NCBI GenBank assembly: GCA_027012915.1
Contig: JALUYN010000587.1
Location: 1-7,420 of the forward strand
Reading direction: 5' to 3'
Length of the DNA stretch: 7,420 nucleotides
DNA from: Cellvibrionaceae bacterium
Lineage (GTDB): Bacteria; Pseudomonadota; Gammaproteobacteria; Pseudomonadales; Cellvibrionaceae
Below, one piece after another: positions 1 to 6,879 of this stretch. The position numbers and the translations under genes are program-made. How positions within the stretch are numbered: position 1 is the stretch's first letter; each line of letters starts with the position of its first letter. Below the pieces are notes generated by a model. That model was not told the origin of the DNA. It searched no databases and was given only the letters and a program-made list of their open reading frames with translations.

Positions 1-1214
1 ATGGAATGCATAGCGAAAGTCGGGACGCCCACATCAATGGTCGCAACGCCCACTTCGGCTGCGGTAATAGGACCGATAGTACTGCCACATCCCATATCAG
101 AGCGTGTCACAAATGCCTGCACAGGAATACCTACAGCGTCACACCAATGCCTGAACAAACCGGAAGTTTCACTGTTGGTGGCATAGCGCTGATTGGCATT
201 CACTTTGATGACCGGACCGGCATTGAGCACCGGGCCATGATTGGCATCGTGCTTATCCGAAAAATTGGGATGGATACCATGGGCATTGTCCGCTGAAATC
301 ATCAACGAGCGATTGATACAGCGCAAGCGCTGCTGGGAATCCGGTAACAATCGGGTCAGGAAATCGCTCAACATTGGGCCTTGAGCACCGCACGCTGACG
401 CGCTACCAACCTCTTCGTGATCATTGCACATTAACAACGCGCTGCGTTCACCATTACTGTTTAACAGCGCTTGCACTCCCACATAACAGCTCAGCAGGTT
501 ATCGAGACGCGCGCTGCTGATGAATTGACGCTTTAATCCCGTCAATGCCGGCTTATGAGTGTCGTAAAAACTGAGTTCGTAATCGAGTACCGTTTCACAA
601 TCGCCACCTTGCTTTACCACTTCATGGGCCAACATGGTCCTCAAATCCCAGTCCTCCCCTTGAACATCCAGGCTTATGATAGGTGGCAATTGAGTCTGAG
701 CATTAATACTGCGGTTACTGTTCGCTTCTCGGTCCAGATGAATCGCAAGGCTAGGTACTACAGCAATAGGGACCTCAAAATCGATAAGGCAACTTTGCAA
801 CTGCTGTTGCTTGTCACGGTAAGTTACCCGTCCTGCCAGAGACAAATCTCGATCAAACCAGGTGCTTTGCAACACGCCGCCGTACACTTCTACGGCCAGC
901 TGGCGATAGCAATGGCGCGTCATCTCTGCGGTGGGTTTTACCTTCAGGCAGGGACTGTCAGTATGTGCACCAATCATCCTGATGCCATCACCAGCCAGAC
1001 CCTCATTGCCATAAACAAAGCCCAGTACAGAGGAGCTGTTACGAACGAAGTAATAGCGCTGCCCCGGCTGCAAGCTCCACTCATCAGACTCATCCAGTCG
1101 AATAAAACCCGCGTCCTGCAGTTGCGCCGCTATATTCTGCGCCGCGTGAAACGGTGTTGGAGATTTTTCCAGGAAATTCAGTAACCCCTGATTAAAAGCT
1201 TCGGCTGAAGTCAT
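1..1214 (-). CDS. apeB: M18 family aspartyl aminopeptidase, C-terminus cut by window edge
   Basis: Cytosolic zinc metallopeptidase that removes N-terminal acidic residues from peptides; the family forms large tetrahedral dodecamers. Translating the reverse strand from the ATG at 1214 gives an uninterrupted 404 residues that run off the window at base 1. The M18 signatures are present in order: AHTDSP with metal ligand H84 and D86, ARLDNL with bridging D238, the DHEEVGS block with E267/E268, SADNAH with D309, and the C-terminal AMHS with H403. These ligand roles are assigned from the family. Full-length bacterial members have about 425-430 residues, so only about 25 should be missing. The start is supported by the typical N-terminal Phe-Leu-x-x-Ser-Pro-Thr-Pro-Phe-His at 14-23; upstream is only a weak AGAG ribosome site. 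The gene follows the dehydrogenase by 45 bases with no terminator between, so co-transcription is likely. Confidence 0.93.
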   Translation of the reverse strand, partial: MTSAEAFNQGLLNFLEKSPTPFHAAQNIAAQLQDAGFIRLDESDEWSLQPGQRYYFVRNSSSVLGFVYGNEGLAGDGIRMIGAHTDSPCLKVKPTAEMTRHCYRQLAVEVYGGVLQSTWFDRDLSLAGRVTYRDKQQQLQSCLIDFEVPIAVVPSLAIHLDREANSNRSINAQTQLPPIISLDVQGEDWDLRTMLAHEVVKQGGDCETVLDYELSFYDTHKPALTGLKRQFISSARLDNLLSCYVGVQALLNSNGERSALLMCNDHEEVGSASACGAQGPMLSDFLTRLLPDSQQRLRCINRSLMISADNAHGIHPNFSDKHDANHGPVLNAGPVIKVNANQRYATNSETSGLFRHWCDAVGIPVQAFVTRSDMGCGSTIGPITAAEVGVATIDVGVPTFAMHS

Positions 1215-1259
1215 ATTATTTCTCTACTGTTGTTGGGTGTTGCCGTTGCTGTATTGGAG

Positions 1260-2144
1260 CTACCTGCTCAGTTGAGCAAGTGCCTCAAGGCGGGCCATCA
1301 GACTGGATGTATCCCAGCGGCCACCGCCCATGACCTGTACATCAGCATAGAACTGATCCACCAATGCAGTCACCGGCAAACTGGTGCCATTGCGCTGAGC
1401 TTCATCGAGAACAATGGATAGATCCTTGCGCATCCAGTCCACCGCAAAACCGTGGTTGTATTCACCTTGCAACATGGTCTTGTGTCTGTTTTCCATCTGC
1501 CAGGATTGCGCAGCTCCCTGGGAAATGACATCAATCACTTTCTCTGGGTCCAGCCCGGAATTGCGCGCGAACATTAACCCCTCAGATAATCCCTGCAGCA
1601 ATCCACCAATACAGATCTGATTGACCATTTTGCATAATTGACCGCTGCCAACGGGGCCCATTAGATTCACCGCCTTGGCCATCACATCGAGCACCGGGCG
1701 CACACTGTTATACGCGCTTTCAGGGCCCCCGACCATAATGGTCAGCGCCGCATTTTCGGCCCCCTGCTGTCCACCAGACACCGGAGCATCAAGGAACACA
1801 CCACCAGTGCGCTCCAACACCAGAGACAACTCCCGGGCTACTTCTGCGGAAGCCGTAGTGTGATCGACAAACAGCGCCCCGGATTTCATGCCTGAAAACG
1901 CTCCAGCATCGCCCAAAGTCACGCTGCGTAAATCGTCGTCGTTGCCAACACAAGCAAGAACCACGTCGGCATTCAAAGCTGCCTGCTGAGGAGTAGATGC
2001 GAATCGACCACCAAACTCGTCAACCCAGCGCTCCGCTTTTTCCTGGGTACGGTTGTATACCGTCACTTGATAGCCTGCTTTTTGCAAGTGACCGGCCATC
2101 GGATAACCCATAACGCCCAAACCCAAAAATGCAATTTGCTTCAT
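1260..2144 (-). CDS. NAD(P)-dependent beta-hydroxyacid dehydrogenase (3-hydroxyisobutyrate dehydrogenase / tartronate semialdehyde reductase family)
   Basis: Soluble 294-residue oxidoreductase of the beta-hydroxyacid dehydrogenase family, which interconverts short 3-hydroxyacids and their semialdehydes or aldehydes. Seen in the sequence: an N-terminal Rossmann fold with GLGVMG at 8-13, the substrate-loop motif DAPVSGG at 119-125, the catalytic helix GSGQLCKMVNQ with the family's catalytic lysine at K172, and MRKDL at 238-242. Asn-Arg-Thr at 31-33 follows the second beta strand; an Arg here in related glyoxylate reductases favours NADPH, so NADPH preference is inferred. The substrate cannot be decided: no valine-catabolism or glycerate genes are adjacent. 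The ATG at 2144 is preferred over the in-frame GTG at 2150 because GAGG at 2153-2150 sits 5 bases before the ATG but overlaps the GTG. It starts 12 bases after the uppP stop, suggesting an operon. Confidence 0.9.
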   Translation of the reverse strand: MKQIAFLGLGVMGYPMAGHLQKAGYQVTVYNRTQEKAERWVDEFGGRFASTPQQAALNADVVLACVGNDDDLRSVTLGDAGAFSGMKSGALFVDHTTASAEVARELSLVLERTGGVFLDAPVSGGQQGAENAALTIMVGGPESAYNSVRPVLDVMAKAVNLMGPVGSGQLCKMVNQICIGGLLQGLSEGLMFARNSGLDPEKVIDVISQGAAQSWQMENRHKTMLQGEYNHGFAVDWMRKDLSIVLDEAQRNGTSLPVTALVDQFYADVQVMGGGRWDTSSLMARLEALAQLSR

Positions 2145-2149
2145 AGCCA

Positions 2150-2153
2150 CCTC
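2150..2153 (-). promoter_or_regulatory. Ribosome binding site deciding the dehydrogenase start
   Basis: GAGG on the minus strand lies 5 bases before the ATG at 2144. The same bases overlap the alternative GTG at 2150, which would then have no spacer, so the ATG start is favoured. Confidence 0.6.
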
Positions 2154-2156
2154 ACA

Positions 2157-2951
2157 TCAACTATCAATAAAAGCCAGTAACACCAGCGCCAGAAGTACGC
2201 GATAAATCACAAACGGCATCATCCCCGCGCGATCAATCCACTTCAAAAACAGGTGGATAGTCGTAATGGCGCTAGTAAAGGAAATAATCGTTCCCCACAC
2301 TACAGGCTGCCAATCCAAACTGTCAGTTTGTACCAGTTCCAGTCCTTTAAAGCCGCCGCTCAGTGCAATAATGGGTACCGACAATAAAAAGGAAAAGCGC
2401 GCTGCAGCCTGTCGAGTCAATCCCAGAAACAGTGCCGCCGTCATGGTGACTCCCGAGCGAGAGGTCCCCGGAATTAACGCCAAAGCTTGCGCACAGCCTA
2501 TCAATAGAGCCTGCTTCAAGGACAATTCAGACAGCGATTGGCGCCTTGGACTGCGCTTGTCCGCAATCCCAAGTAATAGACCAAAAATCAAGGTCGTAGC
2601 AGCGATCACCGCCACAGAGCGCAGATGTGTTTCAATAAATTCATTGAGCAACAGACCAACCAGGCCCGCGGGTACGGTCGCCCAGATGATATACCACCCC
2701 AGACGACTGTCCTCGCAGGCGGGCCCGTTCAACGAGCGACACCAAGCCATGATGATATTGGTGATATCCTGGCGGAAATAGATCACAACGGCGAGCAGAC
2801 TGCCCACGTGTACCGCCACATCAAATGCCAATCCCTGATCAACCCATCCAAGCAATTGCGCGGGTAGTATCAAGTGAGCGGAACTGGAGATGGGTAGAAA
2901 TTCTGTTAATCCCTGAATCAGGGCGAGTAAAACAACCTGTATCGCTTCCAT
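2157..2951 (-). CDS. uppP: Undecaprenyl-diphosphate phosphatase (UppP/BacA)
   Basis: Integral inner-membrane enzyme that dephosphorylates undecaprenyl diphosphate to the monophosphate carrier used for peptidoglycan and other envelope polymers; overproduction of the family gives bacitracin resistance. The 264 residues match the family length (about 265-273) and are mostly hydrophobic segments. Both active-site signatures are present: the [15 protein letters not shown] segment at 13-27 with E17, S23 and H26, and PGTSRSG at 161-167 with the arginine at R165. The start chosen is the ATG at 2951, whose A is the last base of the tsaB TAA stop (TAATG). This gives the usual short N-terminus (Met-Glu-Ala-Ile) and suggests translational coupling to tsaB; AAGGA lies about 13 bases upstream. 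An in-frame ATG at 2984 would add 11 residues unlike the family. Confidence 0.95.
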   Translation of the reverse strand: MEAIQVVLLALIQGLTEFLPISSSAHLILPAQLLGWVDQGLAFDVAVHVGSLLAVVIYFRQDITNIIMAWCRSLNGPACEDSRLGWYIIWATVPAGLVGLLLNEFIETHLRSVAVIAATTLIFGLLLGIADKRSPRRQSLSELSLKQALLIGCAQALALIPGTSRSGVTMTAALFLGLTRQAAARFSFLLSVPIIALSGGFKGLELVQTDSLDWQPVVWGTIISFTSAITTIHLFLKWIDRAGMMPFVIYRVLLALVLLAFIDS

Positions 2952-3661
2952 TACTGCTGTCGAATCCTTTCGCGTTTCTTCCATGCGACGGTGTCGCGTA
3001 AATAGCTGGGTTGAGCATCTTCGGCGTCTACAGTATCGCCATTAGCCAATCGTTCAAGCGCCAGAGGCAAGATCCCCGGCGCAGTAGCCTGTATTGCATG
3101 ACTGGCGCCCTGTCCCAAAAACTCGCCCATCGGCGGTAACGCCCAGGCATCCCCCAATGCGCGAAAGCTCACGGATGCAAGCTGGGCAATATCGGGCTGT
3201 TTGAGGAATTCCTGCGGGCTTAGAACAGACTCCTCAGTGACCGCTACCGCTCGGCCATCGACACACTGATAGAGACACCCATAGACTTCATTCATGCGCG
3301 CATCATTGGCGACCAATAGGTAGTCCCCTGACTTACAATCGAGCAATTCAATAGACTGGGCTGCTATAGCCTCTAATGTAGATACTGGGATCAGTGGAAT
3401 ATCCAGGCCATAGGCCAGCCCCTGAACCATCCCCAGCGAGATTCGTAAGCCAGTGAACGACCCCGGGCCTCGACCAAAGGCAATAGCATCGAGTTCTTTA
3501 ACGGTTAAATCATTGTCCCCAAGCACCTTGTCAATCATAGGCAGAAGTTTCTGAGTATGCTCGCGAGGGGCCTTCTCTGTGACATCAAACACCGCGCCGT
3601 TGCGGTATAAGGCAACGGAGCACAGATCCGAAGACGTTTCGACAGCCAATACATTCGTCAT
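2951..3661 (-). CDS. tsaB: tRNA threonylcarbamoyladenosine biosynthesis protein TsaB (YeaZ)
   Basis: Partner protein of TsaD; with TsaE it helps transfer the threonylcarbamoyl group made by TsaC onto A37 of ANN-decoding tRNAs in the cytosol. It has an ASKHA fold but is itself not the catalytic subunit. The 236 residues fit the family (E. coli about 231). Visible signatures: N-terminal [15 protein letters not shown] at 4-18, REHTQKLLP at 33-41, the [12 protein letters not shown] block at 63-74, DARMNEVY near 119-126 and a C-terminal PSYLRD. The ATG at 3661 is chosen over an in-frame ATG at 3730 because the protein then begins at the conserved first strand and AAAGGG lies 7 bases upstream. The gene starts after the H1-like gene's terminator, so it should have its own promoter in the 80-base gap. 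I found only weak candidates there (TTGTCG, 17 bases, AATACC). It leads the tsaB-uppP-dehydrogenase-apeB run. Confidence 0.95.
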   Translation of the reverse strand: MTNVLAVETSSDLCSVALYRNGAVFDVTEKAPREHTQKLLPMIDKVLGDNDLTVKELDAIAFGRGPGSFTGLRISLGMVQGLAYGLDIPLIPVSTLEAIAAQSIELLDCKSGDYLLVANDARMNEVYGCLYQCVDGRAVAVTEESVLSPQEFLKQPDIAQLASVSFRALGDAWALPPMGEFLGQGASHAIQATAPGILPLALERLANGDTVDAEDAQPSYLRDTVAWKKRERIRQQ

Positions 3662-3668
3662 AGCTAAA

Positions 3669-3674
3669 CCCTTT
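3669..3674 (-). promoter_or_regulatory. Ribosome binding site of tsaB
   Basis: AAAGGG on the minus strand, 7 bases before the ATG at 3661. It supports this internal start over the longer reading frame beginning at 3730. Confidence 0.65.
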
Positions 3675-3742
3675 AGCAATAATTGCGGGTATTCTCTCAA
3701 ATATCCTTGACGACAAAAACCGCCTACCAATCATCCAGGCAC

Positions 3743-3773
3743 AAAAAAGCCCCGTGCGATATCACACGGGGCT
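3743..3773 (-). terminator. Intrinsic terminator of the H1-like gene
   Basis: On the minus strand AGCCCCGTG and CACGGGGCT form a perfect 9-bp GC-rich stem (3765-3773 with 3748-3756) around an 8-base loop, followed by a run of six T. It begins 24 bases after the H1-like stop codon and separates that gene from tsaB. Confidence 0.9.
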
Positions 3774-3796
3774 CTATTTAGCTCAAAAAACCTGAA

Positions 3797-4642
3797 TTAG
3801 GCTTTTTTGGCAGGACGTCCACGCTTAGCAGGTGCTTTTTTGGCTGCTGCTTTCTTAGCCGGAGCTTTTTTTACAGTCGCTTTCTTAGCGGTTGTTTTCT
3901 TAGCTGCCGCCTTCTTAGCTGGTGCTTTCTTGGCAGCAGGCTTCTTCTTAGCGGTAGCTTTTTTGGCTGCGGCTTTAGCTTTAGCTGCAGCTTTCTTTTC
4001 AGCAGCCTTAAGCTTGGCGGCTGCTTTTTTCTCAGCGGCTTTCAGCTTGGCTTCAGCTTTTTTCTCTACCGCAATGGCTTTGGCTTTGATTTTCTTAGCG
4101 GAAGCTTTGGCCTTGGCAACCAGCTTCTTCTCTGCCGCGATCAGCTTCTTGGTATTGGCAGACTCGCGCTGTTTCTTCCAGCGAGCCTCAAAAGCTTCCA
4201 GTGCAGATTTCAGTTCTTCTTCTGCGCGGGATTCCAGTTTGCCTTTTATATCCTCTACACGCTTGACCACGTCAGCTTCCACTTCGTGAACCTTCGCGAG
4301 GATTTGTTCTTTGGTCAGTACGACTTTGGCTTCCGCAGACTTAACTTTCAAAGTGCGCAGTTTGTCATTAGCTTTACCCAGAGCATTGGTAGCAGATTGG
4401 GCGGAACGCTTATCCATGGCTTTTTTGGATTTTGCAGCCTTGGCTTTTGCGGTATCAGCTTTCTTCTTAGCAGCAGCTTGAACCTTGCTTTGAGCCTGAA
4501 TATCTTTTTGAAGTTTATCGAACGCAGCTTGTGCTTTTGTCAGAGACGCGGGTGCGCCGCCTTTGGCTGCTGTTTTTTTGGTGGATGTAGCACGACGCTT
4601 CGCAGGCGCCTTTTTGGCTTTCGCCTTTGCCACTCTTGCCAT
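3797..4642 (-). CDS. Histone H1-like, lysine/alanine-rich nucleoid protein with C-terminal AT-hook-like motif
   Basis: Predicted basic DNA-binding protein of 281 residues, probably nucleoid-associated. Domains seen: a basic N-terminus rich in Lys/Arg/Ala (1-30); a region rich in Lys/Ala/Gln (31-105); a charged segment at 106-170 with many Glu and heptad-like Leu/Val/Ile spacing, likely helical or coiled coil; then a Lys/Ala tail. From 171 to 247 the tail reads as seven consecutive 11-residue units of consensus (E/A)KKxxAKxKAx. From 237 to 271 it can be read as seven 5-residue AKKAx units, as in histone H1 tails. It ends with KRGRPAKKA at 273-281, containing the Arg-Gly-Arg-Pro core of an AT-hook. 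The Pseudomonas regulator AlgP has a comparable coiled-coil plus Lys/Ala/Pro tail but a different repeat (KPAA) and N-terminus, so orthology is not claimed. The start is well supported by AAGGAG 8 bases upstream. The gene has its own promoter and terminator, so it is likely monocistronic. Confidence 0.85.
   Translation of the reverse strand: MARVAKAKAKKAPAKRRATSTKKTAAKGGAPASLTKAQAAFDKLQKDIQAQSKVQAAAKKKADTAKAKAAKSKKAMDKRSAQSATNALGKANDKLRTLKVKSAEAKVVLTKEQILAKVHEVEADVVKRVEDIKGKLESRAEEELKSALEAFEARWKKQRESANTKKLIAAEKKLVAKAKASAKKIKAKAIAVEKKAEAKLKAAEKKAAAKLKAAEKKAAAKAKAAAKKATAKKKPAAKKAPAKKAAAKKTTAKKATVKKAPAKKAAAKKAPAKRGRPAKKA
3830..4132 (-). repeat. In-frame repeats coding the H1-like tail (11-residue then 5-residue units)
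   Basis: Degenerate in-frame repeats within the H1-like gene. Bases 4132-3902 encode seven 33-base units (residues 171-247); bases 3934-3830 encode seven 15-base units (residues 237-271). The two registers overlap at residues 237-247. The nucleotide copies differ by many silent changes, so the protein pattern is better conserved than the DNA. Confidence 0.75.
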
Positions 4643-4650
4643 TTCGTATT

Positions 4651-4656
4651 CTCCTT
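4651..4656 (-). promoter_or_regulatory. Strong ribosome binding site of the H1-like gene
   Basis: AAGGAG on the minus strand, 8 bases before the ATG at 4642; the strongest Shine-Dalgarno match in the window, consistent with an abundant protein. Confidence 0.8.
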
Positions 4657-4695
4657 ACGGTATTAATAATAAATGCCAAACTACTGACATAACTG

Positions 4696-4704
4696 AACAT
4701 AGCA
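4696..4704 (-). promoter_or_regulatory. Candidate extended -10 promoter of the H1-like gene
   Basis: Minus strand TGC-TATGTT is an extended -10 element (TGn followed by a 4/6 match to TATAAT). The -35 region is poor (TTTTGC or TTTGCC at 15-16 bases), as is tolerated with extended -10 promoters. The start point would be near 4689, leaving a leader of about 46 bases. AT-rich phased tracts lie just upstream. Confidence 0.45.
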
Positions 4705-4716
4705 CAAATATTAATC

Positions 4717-4750
4717 GGCAAAAGCCCCTTTGCCTGTTTTTTAGGGCAAA
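4717..4750 (-). repeat. GGCAAA/TTTGCC repeat set able to form two alternative hairpins
   Basis: On the plus strand GGCAAA occurs at 4717-4722 and 4745-4750, with one TTTGCC at 4729-4734 between them. The central copy can pair with either flank (6-bp stems, loops of 6 and 10 bases), so the hairpins exclude each other. On the minus strand this reads as two direct TTTTGCC copies. It lies just upstream of, or overlapping, the -35 region of the H1-like promoter and about 90 bases past the hemH stop. It lacks the T-run of a standard terminator, so an operator is as likely as an RNA structure. Confidence 0.4.
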
Positions 4751-4807
4751 AGTACATTTTTTTTGCTTTTTTTTGATAGAAGCGCGGTATTTTTGTGAAA
4801 ATATTTT
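4737..4807. other. Phased A/T tracts, likely intrinsically curved DNA
   Basis: T6 at 4737-4742, A4 at 4748-4751, T8 at 4757-4764, T8 at 4767-4774, T5 at 4790-4794 and the AAAATATTTT block at 4798-4807 have centres near 4739.5, 4749.5, 4760.5, 4770.5, 4792 and 4802.5. Successive spacings are close to 10-10.5 or twice that, the helical repeat. The last block is part of a perfect 12-bp palindrome at 4797-4808. The run sits upstream of the H1-like promoter. Confidence 0.5.
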
Positions 4808-4841
4808 CTTTGAAAGTCAGAAACAGAAAACACCAAAGACT

Positions 4842-5828
4842 CTAATCCAGAGCTTGATAACCATCAACAATGTTTGCCATTACCTGTAGATGCTCGGCAT
4901 CTGAATTAAGACACGGAATCATTTCATAAGACTGTCCGCCAGCCTCGATAAACACATCACGGTTTTCCACGCGAATCTCTTCAAGTGTTTCCAAACAATC
5001 CGCAGCAAATGCCGGGCAAACTACCTGCACATCCTTGACGCCGGTTTTACCCCACTCTTGGAGTAATTCACTCGTATAGGGCTTAAGCCATTCCGCTTTG
5101 CCCAATCGCGATTGAAAACTCACTTGCCACTGCTCGTCGCTCAGTTGTAACCGCTTCGCTGTTGCCGCGGCGGTAGCCATGCACTGTTCGTAATACGGAT
5201 CGCCAAGATCGACACAACGCTTGGGAATACCGTGGAAAGAAAATAACAGTTTTTCAGGGGTTCCGTTATTTTGTTGAAAACGATCAATAGAATTTGCGAG
5301 AGCACTAATGTAATCGTCACGTTCGCAATACTGTTTGTGAACCAAAACTTGCGGCACGTTGCGCCGCGATTGAATTAGCTTAGCCACCTGATCATATACT
5401 GCTCCAGTAGTGGTAGCAGAATATTGCGGGTAGAGCGGCAAGACCAGAAAACGCGTAGCGCCCTGTTCGGTCAGAGAATCCACGGCAGACTCCAAACCAG
5501 GTCTACCGTAAGTCATGGCATATTCCACCAATGGCGACTTTTCACCATATTGATTTAATAACAGCTGTCTCAATCCCGCGATTTGATCTTCAGTGATGGC
5601 TTTCAGAGGGGAGCCACGATCTGTCCATATAGAGGCGTACGCCTGAGCCACTGATTTGGGGCGGAACGGCAGAATAAAACCGAAGAGAATGGGTTTCCAA
5701 ATAATCGATGGTATTTCTACAACACGTTTATCGCTCAGAAACACTTGCAAAAATCGTCGCACCGAAGCTGGTGTTGGTTGCTCTGGAGTTCCCAGGTTTA
5801 CCAAAATCACACCCAATCTTTTAGACAC
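4842..5828 (-). CDS. hemH: Ferrochelatase (protoporphyrin ferrochelatase)
   Basis: Inserts Fe2+ into protoporphyrin IX, the last step of protohaem synthesis, in the cytosol or at the inner face of the membrane. The 328 residues match the bacterial class (E. coli 320) and align over the full length. Signatures seen: VILVNLGTPEQPTPASVRRFL at the N-terminus with RRFL preceding LSDKRVVEIP, the VLPLYPQYSATTTGA block at 128-143, SFHGIPKR at 197-204 with catalytic H199, FQSRLG at 238-243, and CPAFAADCLETLEEI at 271-285 with the conserved E280. The start is a GTG at 5828, preceded by GGGGGA-type Shine-Dalgarno at 5839-5834; no nearby in-frame ATG fits better. It lies downstream of adk as in enterobacteria, but a strong terminator separates them, and a separate promoter can be proposed. 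No clear intrinsic terminator follows it. Confidence 0.96.
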   Translation of the reverse strand: MSKRLGVILVNLGTPEQPTPASVRRFLQVFLSDKRVVEIPSIIWKPILFGFILPFRPKSVAQAYASIWTDRGSPLKAITEDQIAGLRQLLLNQYGEKSPLVEYAMTYGRPGLESAVDSLTEQGATRFLVLPLYPQYSATTTGAVYDQVAKLIQSRRNVPQVLVHKQYCERDDYISALANSIDRFQQNNGTPEKLLFSFHGIPKRCVDLGDPYYEQCMATAAATAKRLQLSDEQWQVSFQSRLGKAEWLKPYTSELLQEWGKTGVKDVQVVCPAFAADCLETLEEIRVENRDVFIEAGGQSYEMIPCLNSDAEHLQVMANIVDGYQALD

Positions 5829-5834
5829 AGCTTT

Positions 5835-5839
5835 CCCCC
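5835..5839 (-). promoter_or_regulatory. Ribosome binding site for the hemH GTG start
   Basis: A run of five G on the minus strand, 6 bases before the GTG at 5828. It is G-rich rather than a perfect AGGAGG match but is well placed, and supports the GTG start. Confidence 0.5.
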
Positions 5840-5892
5840 AAATAAAAAGGCCCTATTGGCACTATTAATCACACTCAATCAGTTACAGTTGG

Positions 5893-5922
5893 CTTATAGC
5901 CTGTTTCACAACAGACGGACAA
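5893..5922 (-). promoter_or_regulatory. Candidate sigma70-type promoter of hemH
   Basis: Minus strand TTGTCC (5922-5917, 4/6) and TATAAG (5898-5893, 5/6) are separated by 18 bases, giving a start point near 5886 and a leader of about 58 bases. The -10 lies inside a small inverted repeat, GGCT-TAT-AGCC at 5891-5901. It is located immediately after the adk terminator, where a hemH promoter would be needed. Confidence 0.45.
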
Positions 5923-5923
5923 A

Positions 5924-5952
5924 AAAATAGGCTCTTTAAAAGAGCCTATTTT
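5924..5952 (-). terminator. Intrinsic terminator of adk (symmetric)
   Basis: A perfect 12-bp stem (5924-5935 with 5941-5952, core TAGGCTCT/AGAGCCTA) with a 5-base loop. On the minus strand it runs into seven T at 5927-5921, about 25 bases after the adk stop. A shorter T-run also exists on the plus strand, but no plus-strand gene needs it. Confidence 0.9.
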
Positions 5953-5976
5953 ATCGCAAAAGGAAGATCCTTGAGC

Positions 5977-6663
<687 letters not shown>

Positions 6664-6711
6664 TCACCGAAGGCCGCCGACTGGCGCTGCTAGGGCTGAA
6701 AAATGGGGCAT

Positions 6712-6740
6712 ACCATACACTTAAGGGGTCAAAACCTCAA
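6712..6740 (-). promoter_or_regulatory. Candidate promoter of adk
   Basis: Minus strand TTGAGG (6740-6735, 4/6) and TATGGT (6717-6712, 4/6) with a 17-base spacer. Predicted start near 6705, leaving a leader of roughly 78 bases. The match is moderate, but spacing and position are good. The rest of the 6628-6879 gap shows no gene. Confidence 0.4.
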
Positions 6741-6879
6741 GCTGACGGCATTAGACCTTCGCCCAACACCACTGCAACCCACTGAATTACAAGGACTTTT
6801 TAAGAGAGCCTGGATCACCACGGTAAAAAGGGCGATTAATCACAAGTGTCCCGAGCGATAATGACAAGAGGATGACGCT

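Noticed and set aside
555..1184. A 209-residue plus-strand open frame
   Set aside because: It is antisense to apeB, whose minus-strand frame carries every M18 metal-binding motif. The plus-strand product shows no recognisable domain.
2952..2984. An 11-residue N-terminal extension of UppP overlapping tsaB
   Set aside because: The extension is the out-of-frame reading of the conserved end of tsaB; the family N-terminus begins at the ATG at 2951.
3662..3730. A 23-residue N-terminal extension of TsaB
   Set aside because: The added residues do not resemble the family, and a good ribosome site sits directly before the ATG at 3661.
3807..4289. A 160-residue plus-strand open frame rich in Ala/Phe/Leu, resembling a membrane protein
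   Set aside because: It is the antisense reading of the Lys/Ala-rich H1-like gene; antisense of AAG/GCT repeats gives Leu/Phe/Ala strings. The minus-strand frame has a strong ribosome site and a matching terminator.
4839..4851. Small CTCT...AGAG hairpin at the hemH stop
   Set aside because: It is a 4-bp stem without a following T-run on the minus strand, so it does not qualify as a terminator.
6825..6852. A possible terminator after mazG: GGG...CCC with an inner CAC/GTG, followed by TTTTT on the minus strand
   Set aside because: The outer stem is only 3 bp and interrupted by a large loop, so it is too weak to call beside the two strong hairpins elsewhere in the window.
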